This document shows positions 46,608 through 56,308 of a stretch of DNA of 64,000 bases, one piece after another. The stretch spans positions 184,032,725 through 184,096,724 of the forward strand of contig JALMGJ010000003.1 in NCBI GenBank assembly GCA_023362775.1, in the 5' to 3' direction. A program made the translations under genes and the position numbers. Under the pieces are notes generated by a model. It had not been told where the DNA came from and searched no databases. It was given only the letters and a program-made list of their open reading frames with translations. Origin of the DNA: Charina bottae (Eukaryota > Chordata > Lepidosauria > Squamata > Charinaidae). The stretch's first letter is position 1; every line of letters begins with the position of its first letter.

Positions 46608-48165
46608 TCAGTCGTTTCGTTGTGTCCGACTCTTCGTGACCTCATGGACCATAGCACGCCAGGCCTTCCTGTCCTCCACTGTCTCTCGGAGTTTACTCAA
46701 ATTCATGTTCATTACATTGGTGATGCTATCTAACCATCTCATCCTCTGCCGTCCCCTTCTCCTTTTGCCCTCAGTCTTTCCCAGCATCAGGGTATTTTCC
46801 AGTGAGTCTTCTCTTCGCATTAGGTGGCCAAAGTATTTGAGCTTCAGCTTCAGCATCTGTCCTTCCAATGAGCAGTCAGGGTTGATTTCCTTTAGGATTG
46901 ACTGGTTTGACCTCCTTGCAGTCCAAGGGACTCTCAAGAGTCTTCTCCAGCACCACAGCTCGAAAGCATCAATTCTTCGGCGCTCAGCCTTCCTTATGGA
47001 CCAACTCTCACAGCCATACATTACTACTGGAAAAACCATAGCTTTAACTATACGGACCTTTGTCGGCAAGGTGATGTCTCTGCTTTTTAATATGCTGTCT
47101 AGGTTTGCCATAGCTTTCCTCCCAAGGAGCAAGCGTCTTTTAATTTCATGGCTGCAGTCACCGTCTGCGGTGATCTTGGAGCCCAAGAAAATAAAATCTG
47201 TCACTGCTTCCATTTCTTGCCCTTCTATTTGCCAGGAAGTGATGGGACCAGATGCCATGATCTGGGTTTTTTTAATGTTGAGTTTCAAGCCAGCTTTTGC
47301 ACTCTCCTCTTTCACCCTCATCAAGAGGCTCTTTAGTTCCTCTTCACTTTCTGCCATTAGGGTGGTATCTGGTTGTTGATATTTCTCCCGGCAATCTTAA
47401 CTCCGGCTTGTGATTCATCCAGCCCGGCATTTCTCATGATGTACTCTGCATATAAGTTAAATAAGCAGGGTGATAATATACAGCCTTGTCGTACTCCTTT
47501 CCCAATTTTGAACCAGTCGGTTGTTCCATGTCCGGTTCTAACTGTTGCTTCTTGACCCGCATACAGGTTTCTCAGGAGACAGGAAAGGTGTTCTGGTACT
47601 CCCATCTCTTTAAGACTTTGCCACAGTTTGTTGTGATCCACACAATCAAAGGCTTTAGCGTAGTCAATGAAGCAGAAGTAGATGTTTTTCTGGAACTCTC
47701 TTGCTTTTTCCATGATCCAGCGAATGTTGGCAATCTGATCTCTAGTTCCTCTGCCTCTTCGAAACCCAGCTTGCACTTCTGGTAGTTCTCGGTTCACATA
47801 CTCCTGAAGCCTAGCTTGTAGGATTTTGAGCATAACCTTGCTAGCATGTAATATGAGCACAATTGTACGGTAGTTTGAACATTCTTTGGCATTGCCTTTC
47901 TTTGGAATTGGAACATAAACTGACCTTTTCCAATCCTGTGGCCACTGTTGAATTTTCCAAATTTGTTGGCATATTGAGTGCAGCACTTTAACAGCATCAT
48001 CTTTTAGGATTTTAAATAGCTCAGCTGGGATACTGTCTTCTCTGCTAGCTTTGTTGTTAGTAATGCTTCCTAAGGCCCACTTGACTTCATTCTCTAGGAT
48101 GTCCGGCTCAAGGTCAGTGACCACACCATCGTATTTATCAGGGATATTAAGATCTTTCTTGTATA
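46608..48165 (-). pseudogene. BovB ORF2 reverse transcriptase, YxDD box deleted
   Basis: The first frame (48124-47357) gives RT blocks DDAVKVLHSICQQIWK, PIPKKGNAKECSNYRTI, QAGFRRGRGTRDQIANIRW, FIDYAKAFDCVDHNKLW and GVRQGCILSPCLFNLYAEYI. It ends after GRNINN in QIPP and a stop. The second frame (47357-46608) begins MAESEEELKSLL and runs to KSRTQRND. A deletion of about 13 bp at the junction removes exactly the place of the Y-x-DD box and shifts the frame, so this copy cannot make active RT. The C-terminal region has FLGSKITADGDCSHEIKRR and KLKYFGHLMRR. Confidence 0.92.
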
Positions 48166-48169
48166 TTTG

Positions 48170-48350
48170 TATATTTGGGGTACAACCTCAAAAACGACAG
48201 AATGCTTTCAGTTCGAATCCAAGGCAAGCCATTCAAAATCACAGTGATCCAAGTCTATGCCCCAACCACTGATGCCAAAGAAGCTGAAGTTGACCGGTTC
48301 TATGAAGACCTACAACACCTTCTAGAACTAACACCAAAAAAAGATGTCTA
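48170..48350 (+). pseudogene. inverted BovB endonuclease segment
   Basis: The plus strand reads RIQGKPFKITVIQVYAPTTD, then AEVDRFYEDLQHLLEL and TPKKDV. This is the middle of the RTE AP-endonuclease (VYAPT motif), facing away from the rest of the BovB copy. It lies inside the same TSD pair, so it arrived in the same event. Confidence 0.88.
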
Positions 48351-48361
48351 ACTCATGAGTT

Positions 48362-49850
48362 AGGGCTTCCCAGTTCTCAATGCTAATATTACATTTTTTA
48401 AAATTAGCTTTGAGAGTATCTTTGAATCTCTTTTGCTGTCCACCAATATTCTGTTTTCCATTCTTAAGTTGGGAGTAAAGTAGCTGCTTTGGAAGACGAT
48501 GGTCAGGCATTCGAACAACATGGCCGGTCCAGCGAAGTTGATGTTGGATGATCATTGTTTCAATGCTGGTGGTTTTCGCTTCTTCTAATACACTAACATT
48601 AGTCCGCCTATCTTCCCAAGTAATTTGCAGAATTTTTCGGAGGCAGCGTTGATGGAATCTTTAAAGACGTTGGAGGTGGCGTTTGTAGAGGGTCCATGTT
48701 TCACAGGTGTACAGAAGGGTTGGTAGTACAATGGCTTTGTAAACAAGAATTTTGGTCTCCCTGTGAATGTCCCGATCCTTAAACATTCTACGCTTCATTC
48801 GGGAGAAAGCTACACTCGCAGAGCTCAGGCGATGCTGAATTTCAGCATCGATGTTGGCTTTTGTAGATAGATGGCTGCCGAGATAAGAAAAGTGGTCGAC
48901 ATTTTCTAGTGACACACCTTTAAGCTGGATTGATGGCGCTGTGGAGGGATTGGTTCGAACTTGCTGGTAAAGCACTTTGGTTTTTTTAATGTTAATCGAG
49001 AGGCCGAGCTTTTCATATGCTTCTGCAAATTTGTTTAGGATAGTTTGAAGATCTTCCTTGGAGTGTGCACAGACTATGTTATCATCAGCATATTGAAATT
49101 CTATAACAGAAGTTGTAATTACCTTATTTTTTGCTTTCAGCCTACTTAGATTAAAAAGCTTTCCATCTGTTCGATATATAATTTATACACCAGTAGGAAG
49201 TTTCTCTTCAACATGGTGTATAATCATAGCGATGAAGATAGCAAATAAGGTTGGAGCAATAACACATCCCTGTTTAACGCCGGATTCCACTTTAAATGGA
49301 TCGCTTTGAGAGCCATTGTTATTCAGGATTGTTGCCATCATGTCGTCATGGAGTAGCCGCAAGATGTTCACAAATTTATCAGGGCATCCAATTTTCAGAA
49401 GGATGGTCCAGAGAGCAGTACGATTTACAATATCAAAAGCTTTAGTCAGATCAATAAATGCCATGTACAGAAGGCGGTTTTGCTCCTTGCATTTTTCTTG
49501 AAGCTGTCATGCAGTGAAGATCATATCCACTGTTCCCCTGGAAGGGCGGAAGCCATTTTGCGTTTCAGGGAGGATGTCTTCTGATACAGATAGGAGACGG
49601 TTTGCGATGATCTTTGCCAGGATTTTGCCTGCTGTAGCTAGAAGGGAGATGCCTCGATAGTTTCCACAGTCTGTTCTATCACCCTTTTTAAAGAGAGTGA
49701 TAATTATGGCATCCCTAAAGTCTGCTGGAATCTCCTCCCTCATCCAGATTTTTTCGATGAGCTTATGAAGTTGTTGTGTAAGTTCAGGCCCGCCTTCTTT
49801 AAAGACATCAGCAGGAATCCCATCAGGTCCACTAGGTTTATTATTTTTTC
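48362..49850 (-). pseudogene. LINE reverse transcriptase, one frame with three nonsense codons
   Basis: A single minus-strand frame carries RT blocks in order: FKKGDRTDCGNYRGISLLAT, NGFRPSRGTVDMIFTA, FIDLTKAFDIVNRTALW, GVKQGCVIAPTLF, the catalytic FQYADDN (near 49085-49100) and the thumb part YLGSHLSTKANIDAEIQ. Then follows TLLYTCETWT and, after another stop, LRWTGHVVRMPDHRLPKQ. Only three in-frame stops interrupt it (near 49507, 49183, 48661). The one near 49507 fits CGA to TGA decay. No frameshift is seen, so decay is modest. It would make cDNA at the target. Confidence 0.88.
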
Positions 49851-50380
49851 ATTTGTTTAGTGGCTTTACTGACTTCCTCCAAACTAGGGGGTATTGCAAG
49901 CTCATCTCTTATTTGTTTTTGCGGGATTTGCAAGAAGACTTCATCAGCCACAGTAGAGTGACGATTAAGGAGATTGTAGTAATGCTCTTTCCAGCGCAGT
50001 GCAATGGACTCTTTGTCCTTTAGAAGTTTAGCACCATCTATTGAGCATAAGGGATTTGTACCATAGTTTGTTGGTCCATCGATGGCCTTTATGGCATTAA
50101 AAAAGCCCCATGCATCATGAGCATCCGCAAAATGGTGACCTTTCGTCTGCTGCAGCCTTCAATCGCCTTCGCAGCCGTTGTAACAATACATCTTGTTATC
50201 TTCTGCCTGTTCTGCCATTGAGGACTTTCTTGGATTGTTCTTTGTCTGGTTCCTCCCCCTGGACCTTACCGCCATGGGTGACCCTACCAGGAGTACATGA
50301 CTCCCGACGGCTTCGCTCACAGGGTTCATTGGGAACACACAAGCCCACTCACCACAACAAGGTGATGATCCAGCGAGGGG

Positions 50381-50770
50381 CAAGTTCATATATAACAACT
50401 CAGTTCAAGTTTCCACTCAGTTGCTACCATTTCAGTCCATCTACAGCTACTATATGTGCCTACCAAATGTTTCCCAGCCTTCCCCAATTCCATCTTCTCC
50501 CCATTTTCTCCTGAAGGATCAATGAGTACACACCAAGGCCTTTTACAAGCTCTTTGCTGACTGACATCATCAGAAAGGTACCTCCTTAATGAAGGAGATC
50601 ACAACTTACTTTCCACCAGATTTCTTTCTTCCACATGACCATCTAAGAAGTTGAATGCCAAGTTTATTGGACCATTCTCTATGGCAGCCCAAATCAATCC
50701 ATATGGTGTGAAGGAATAAGAGTCATTTGCACCCTCTCATTGCCAGTGACGTCAGTCTTTCCTGTAATAA
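50381..50770 (+). pseudogene. Ty3/Gypsy pol integrase relic, right part
   Basis: Directly after the LINE's TSD, the frame continues as KFIYNNSVQVSTQLLPF (the integrase EFxYNNSxxxSTxxxPF block), and later LNAKFIGPFSMAAQINP, the C-terminal FIGPFxVxxxINPVAY block. In order with 46077-46315, this is one pol gene cut by the LINE. Stops are present. What follows 50770 is too decayed to place. Confidence 0.75.
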
Positions 50771-51802
50771 ATATACTTATCTAGCCATACTATGTCTGTG
50801 AAATTTCTGACTAGTCTAACTGAGGAACCAAGCTAAGACAGGAGATCAGTGATTCTGGGTCCAAATCAAGGAAACTTGATAGCAGCATTTCCTCAGGAAC
50901 ACCAACAGGCAGAATTTGCATAGGTAGTTAAACTCAGTGGTTGGCTACTCATGTCCATATCAGAGACCCATTACACTGTTTAACCCTACACAATCAAAAC
51001 TTTGTATGGAGGAAAGTTGATCCTCTCCTCCCCAAAAAGTGACTGCAAAGACAGAAAGTCTACTGAATCTTTGGATCTCTATAAAACTTTTTCAAATCTC
51101 TCTGCAGCAATTTGAAGGCACCCTACTAAATTATTATGTGTGAAGTGACTTAAAGATCTGAAGTAATTGTTTAGTTTGTGATTTTGCATAGCCCTAATCT
51201 ATATTTTTCCTCTTTGTGGAAGGCAGAATGAAATGTCATTTCAGAAGCATGTTCCTATTTGCACCAACAAATCTTTACTTGGCTGCTGTAACCAATGTAT
51301 AGCTTTAAGGATTCTCCATAAATAAAAAGGTGGATGTTAAATTTATGGCTCATGATTTATGTGCCAATGCTCTAAATTAGGTAATGTTCAATAATGAGGG
51401 CAAGTATGTCAGGTGATGTTTATAGACAGTCATGGTAGTCTCTATGCTTATTTATATCTTGAGCTAATTAGCCTTGAAATTGCTTTTTTACAAATATATT
51501 TCTACTGTCCATGTTCAGAAGGTTGAATCCTATGCATATGTCCTCCTCGATGTAAGTTCAATGGGTCTTATTCCCAGGTATAGGAAATCAATGCTTTAAT
51601 TAAAAAGCAGCATCTAGACTTCCTCCCCTCTTGTCCTTTTGCTTTTGTCTAAACAAACAATGATAGTTTCAGTAAAATTAGTTGTAGTATTCTCCAAGTT
51701 TACATTCTAAAGACAAATTCCTTCAGCCCTCTCAGAGACTACACTGAATCTGAAATGTGCCCACTATTGAAATGGAGAAAGGACAGGGCCATCTTCAGGG
51801 GG
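50771..51802. other. unassigned intergenic sequence
   Basis: May hold the rest of the Gypsy element, but no LTR end or chromodomain is recognised. Confidence 0.3.
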
Positions 51803-51935
51803 AGTCAAAAAGGTCAAGAAGTATCTGCAACCATTTGATCGAGCCCTGCCCGATTTTTTACATGTATCACGTAGTTGAAGCAGCCACCAGTTTTACTTTT
51901 TGACACCCCTACCCCCCATGCATGTCCCTGGAAGA
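51803..51935. repeat. MITE-like element
   Basis: GGGGGAGTCAAAAAGGTCAAGAAG at the left and ACTTTTTGACACCCCTAC at the right form inverted ends like those at 3855-4014. Short and non-coding. Confidence 0.5.
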
Positions 51936-52809
51936 GGATACATCATACTGAGGTCTGGTAATCCATTATCATGAAAAGAAAATACTGTCCTGTACTAGTT
52001 ATATACTTATTGTCCAAATCTAGTCGAGTTGTTTCGAATGTTAGACCAGAACTAGCAACTTCTTAAGCAGTGAATTGCTGGTTGAGGCTTTTATGTAGGA
52101 CAGAGTGAACTTGTATAGTTAAGCCAGAAGTTAGAATTTGAAAGACAAAGCATTTTCAAACTGTTTCTTAATACATTTCTCAAAAGCTGCTTGCCAGATG
52201 ATTCTTTGTGATAAATAGGAAAGAAAAACTAGAAATACTGGGTGACATAAATAGTTAAGGATATTTATCCAAGGGACTGTGAGAAATAGAACAGCTGATA
52301 AGATTTAAAAGCCCCAAATGCAAATTTCAGATTCACACATACACACACATTGTGTCAGGTTTTGCTATAAGGGGAGTTAAATCATGATTTTGTAATTTTA
52401 AAAAGGTTACAGAAGTAAAATTTTGAATTGTGTTGTCCTACATATGCTCTCAAATATTTATAGAGATACTGTTTGTTTGTTTGTTTGTTTGTTTGTTTGT
52501 AAATATGGTAGGGTAATTACTGTAGGTCCAACCTAAATTACAAAATAGTTGGGAAACTTGATAAAACTTTTTTTTAGACTGGTTGTTATGTTGAAACAAA
52601 GGAAGGGCATGGTAGACTATTTCAAAAATGTCAAAACTATACTTTTTTTCATGACTACCGGCTGGTAAAACAAATAGTGTGCGCAGCTGTAACTTCTCTC
52701 TTGTGTTGTGTTAATTTTTCACATGCACATCAAATAAGGATGGGGGAAGAAAGAATTTAAAAATAGCATAACCCATCTGCAGTGGTGTCAATTCAGCTAC
52801 CCTCAGTAT
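51936..52809. other. unassigned intergenic sequence
   Basis: A (GTTT)n array lies at ~52471-52500. No gene. Confidence 0.4.
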
Positions 52810-52815
52810 TCCCCC

Positions 52816-53100
52816 ATGTTCTTCTGCTGCAGCCATAGTCGAGCCCTGGTTTCATTCCCAAAGCTCAGCAAATTTCTGTTTGTTTTGAGCTGCTAAGCTA
52901 TCTACAAACTTGACTTTTAATTTTTGTAGCAAGTCAGACTCAGCTAGCTTGGATTTTGTGGGCTCTAAAGATAAAGAGAAGAGACTGTTCTGCTTTGCTA
53001 CATTTTCTTTTCTATAAGCAAAGTTTACCTCACACTTGCCCTGAACTTTGTATGAGCCCCTGAGGTAGACATAATGTCCTCCTTTTAACCATGCTCTCAT
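52816..53100 (-). pseudogene. unidentified protein-like fragment
   Basis: The 82-codon minus frame (53100-52852) reads like real protein rather than noise: YVYLRGSYKVQGKCEVNFAY and LLQKLKVKFVDSLAAQNKQK, with a balanced composition. After a TGA the same frame continues GSTMAAAEEHGGILRVAEL. An in-frame stop lies just upstream of the Met. I do not recognise the family. It could be a processed pseudogene piece, a lone exon or an unfamiliar element's ORF. No promoter, splice site or tail is convincing. Confidence 0.35.
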
Positions 53101-53441
53101 ATCAACCTTTCAAGAGCAAAGCCACAGGAAAACCCAAGTCTTAAGCCCTTGAGATCTGTAATCCTCTGAAAGATTTTTTAAAATTACATTATGCTATTCA
53201 AAGGCTTCCATGCTTTCCCTATCTGGGAATAGATCACTGGGAAAGAAATTCACAACACACCATTAATCTCAAGGCAGGAAAGGATCTTCTCTGTCCAGAG
53301 TGTAACCCTAAAGATCATTTAACAAAAGTCAAGCCCCAGGGTCATCAGGTAAATCAACTGTTTTGTGCTCCAGTGAGTGCTCATTTTCTTATAGCGGAAG
53401 GAAAATGAAAGATACTAACCACATCCTTTTCAACCACTTGC
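53101..53441. other. unassigned intergenic sequence
   Basis: Nothing recognised. Confidence 0.35.
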
Positions 53442-53455
53442 TCTTTACTGGGGTA

Positions 53456-53791
53456 AAAAAAGGTAAAGGTTTCTCCCACACATTTGTGCAGTCGTGTCCG
53501 ACTCTAGGGGCCGGTGCTCATCTCCGTTTGTTAGCCAAAGAGCCAGCGTTGTCCGAAGATGCTTCCACGGTGATGTGGCCAAATGACGCGTGCAGAACGC
53601 TGTTACCTACCCACCGAAGTGGTACCTATTAATCTACTTGCATTTGCATGCTTTCAAATTGCTAGGTTGGCAAGAGCTGGGGCTAGTGTGGGAGCTCACT
53701 CCGTACGCAGGGCTAGGGATTCAAACCTCTGAACTTGCAATCTTCCAATCGACAAGCCTGGAGTCTTACCCGCTGAGCCACCACGCCCCCT
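53456..53791 (-). mobile_element. Sauria-type SINE, full length
   Basis: In reverse complement the unit starts GGGGGCGTGGTGGCTCAGCGGG (tRNA A-box), then GAGGTTTGAATCCC (B-box). The body follows, and it ends GAGTCGGACACGACTGCAC, then (ACCTTT)-type tail text. A 14-bp TSD, TCTTTACTGGGGTA, lies at 53442-53455 and 53792-53805. RNA polymerase III would transcribe it; RTE/BovB enzymes likely mobilise it. Confidence 0.92.
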
Positions 53792-53805
53792 TCTTTACTG
53801 GGGTA

Positions 53806-55554
53806 CTCTCTTTAATATTACTTTCCTGCATCTACTCATTCTTTAGCACAAACTATTTTTTACTCTAAAGATGGCTTTAGTCTTTTAAATGTAAGTTTCT
53901 GTTCCTGAACACGCTTCAGTCTATGTGGAATAAAAGAGGTCCTTAGATTATTTTCATCTTATTTAAAGGAACAGCTGAGCTATAATGTGTAAACTGTTTT
54001 TCTACTGATGCATAAAATGTTAAGGCAAACAATTAATATGCTCTTCCTTTCTTTAACTCTCTAAGGGCTGACATGCTTTTGAAAGAAAATGCTTAGATAA
54101 TAGCCTTCTGTGCTTAATGAGAGGAAAAGTGGTATTTGTTGGTGGGAGAGAAGAAAGTGAATGCTTATTTTACCTTTAGCAAACAGAAAACCCAAAAAGC
54201 TGGCTTGTACACAATCTTATATCATAATTACAGTGGTAGGTCTGACAGCAATTAAAAAAAAGAATTTTTAGCTTGCATGATACAGTGATAACATGAGAAG
54301 ATTCCAACTCAAAATATTATCAGCACAAGTGTACTGGAATTAGAATCATCCCCCATCTCATTCTTGACAGTACATCTGTCTATCTATGTAGCATAAGCAC
54401 ATAAGAAGCTGTTAGACCTGTCTGGCATCTTTCCCAATGCTATTTTCTTTTGCCTGTTTCAGCTCTTGAAAACAAAATACATTCTTACCTGGACCAGCTG
54501 GAAATATATGGTTCTCTACAATAGTTTTTATAAATCTGTAAAGGTTTAAACAGAGAATTGAGGGTTGGAAAATACCAGTTATGCATAACTTCCCACAGAT
54601 TATACTTTTACTGGCCATAGACAGATTAAGCCAGCTTTTCCAAATGTTATGCCTTGCATACATATTGGAAGAGGTTTACATCTGACAGAGTTAATAACCG
54701 TTGGCCATACTGGCTGGGAATTCGATTCTGGGACTTGATTTCCTTAAAGATCTGAAGTGGACCAAACTGGGAAAGGATAAGCTATCAGCAGTAGATTTCC
54801 CGATAGAGAAAACTACCATACTTTTCTGCCAGTGTCAAATCCTCTAAATGGGATCCTAAGTAATCAAAAATTGGGATACCTGCAAATATCTATGCCATGA
54901 GAGTCATTCCTTGCAGTGAACAGAAAAGTTATAAATCTTACAGGTTAGGAATTCGGGTCAACTGATTATGAAAGCTGGACTGGCAAAACCTTTTGAGTAT
55001 GTCAAGAATGTGCTAGAATCAGAGATATGTCTTGGGAAAAGTAAGAAGAGTGGTGAAAAAGAGTCTTCTGTCCCCAAAAATCCTTCCTAGTTTCTGTTGG
55101 ATCTCCGTGTCCTAATAGCTATGCTTTCTGAAGTCTGACCTGTATTTTGGAATATATATATATTAAATGAAGATACGCCATTTCTGCTTTTACACAATTA
55201 TTACTGTAGTCTAGAATAAACTTATCAAGTGGCTACTGATTTTTTTTTTGTACAGCAGAGTTTAAAGAGCTGATTGCTGAGTGTTCTTTTTATGGATGCC
55301 TTCTATCCAATTAGATATTCCATGTATGTTCTTCAGGAACAAAGACAATATAACAATACTGTGCTAATTAACTCCCAATAATGCTTCCATTTCAGTATCT
55401 ACTTCAGAGCCCCTTTGTAACAACCATTCTTTAGAAATAAATTCATTAAAAGAATAGAATTTATTTCAGTGTACTATGCTTAAAGAATTTTAAATTAGCC
55501 CCAAGATTTCAACAACAATAAATTAACTAACAATCCTGATGCCTGTGTGTATAC
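53806..55554. other. unassigned intergenic sequence
   Basis: No gene or repeat recognised on either strand. Confidence 0.35.
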
Positions 55555-56005
55555 TGTATGTGTGTTTTGCTTTGAAATACAAAAATAAAAGAAGAAGATA
55601 TAAAAAAGACAGAAAAAAGGGAAAGGGAAAGGGAAGAAGATAAAACATAATACAATACATATAAAAATAGCTCAGTTTTTAAGCATATAATTAAACCTTG
55701 GCCACTTAAGTGATATTGATTACTCTTTCCATTACATTGATCAAGAACTAGTCATAAGCAAAAAAGGAACAGATAACATCAATCCAAGAATGTAAATCTG
55801 GGGTAGCACTATCTTTCAACTGTAAAAAAGTAATCATTTTGCTGTACCCCATGCTTGATAAATCCACTTATTCATGATATATATTCCAACATTGCATTTA
55901 CATCTTAATAATTTATCAATCAACTTGAAATGTCTTAAAAATATTAAATGGGAATCCATCTATATCATTCTTGAATCATTTTACCATCACTAATCTTTTC
56001 TCATA
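55555..56005 (-). repeat. possible LINE 3' fragment, old
   Basis: A minus-strand frame, LQLKDSATPDLHSWIDVICS (~55745-55830), followed by an A-rich, pyrimidine-tract end, resembles the C-terminus and 3' UTR of an L1-like LINE. No catalytic motif is present. Confidence 0.35.
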
Positions 56006-56012
56006 AGCTTAT

Positions 56013-56146
<134 letters not shown>

Positions 56147-56308
56147 ATAGATATGTTAAAGTCTAAAGGAAGTATATGAGATTTACCTCAGTTAAATGAA
56201 TAACCCAATAATTTATCAAAACTCTTGTACTATATCTCTGTCACATTGTTTATCAGAATTTTCAAGCAAGTGCTTTATCTTTTGTGTGAATCAATTACTA
56301 AGGCTTTT

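Larger units (their letters stand above)
46596..48350 (-). mobile_element. BovB (RTE) LINE with inverted 5' segment
   Basis: Inserted in the zinc-finger LINE with the 11-bp TSD ACTCATGAGTT (46585-46595, 48351-48361); removing the insert restores the sequence seen in the sister copy at 298-770. The minus strand from ~48165 to 46608 holds the RT and C-terminal part and ends in a (CAA)n tail. The last ~175 bp (48170-48350) are BovB endonuclease sequence in the opposite direction. A deletion breaks the RT catalytic box. It is 5'-truncated as well. Confidence 0.92.
46316..50380 (-). mobile_element. LINE with C-terminal zinc finger, endonuclease missing, split by BovB
   Basis: Flanked by the 10-bp TSD CAAGTTCATA (46306-46315, 50381-50390). 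Element order on the minus strand: 5' UTR-like sequence (50150-50380, GGTGAGTGGGCTTGTGTG), RT region (50100-49183), thumb and C-terminus (49140-48362), BovB insert (46596-48350), then the last part (46316-46584) with the finger CPHCGRLCGSRIGLYSH and the tail GCCAATGATAATGATGG. The endonuclease domain is absent, so it moved as an internally deleted copy or lost the domain later. ~2.3 kb without the insert. Confidence 0.85.

Noticed and set aside
46636..47785. Plus-strand frames of 247 and 99 codons
   Set aside because: Antisense shadows of the BovB reverse transcriptase.
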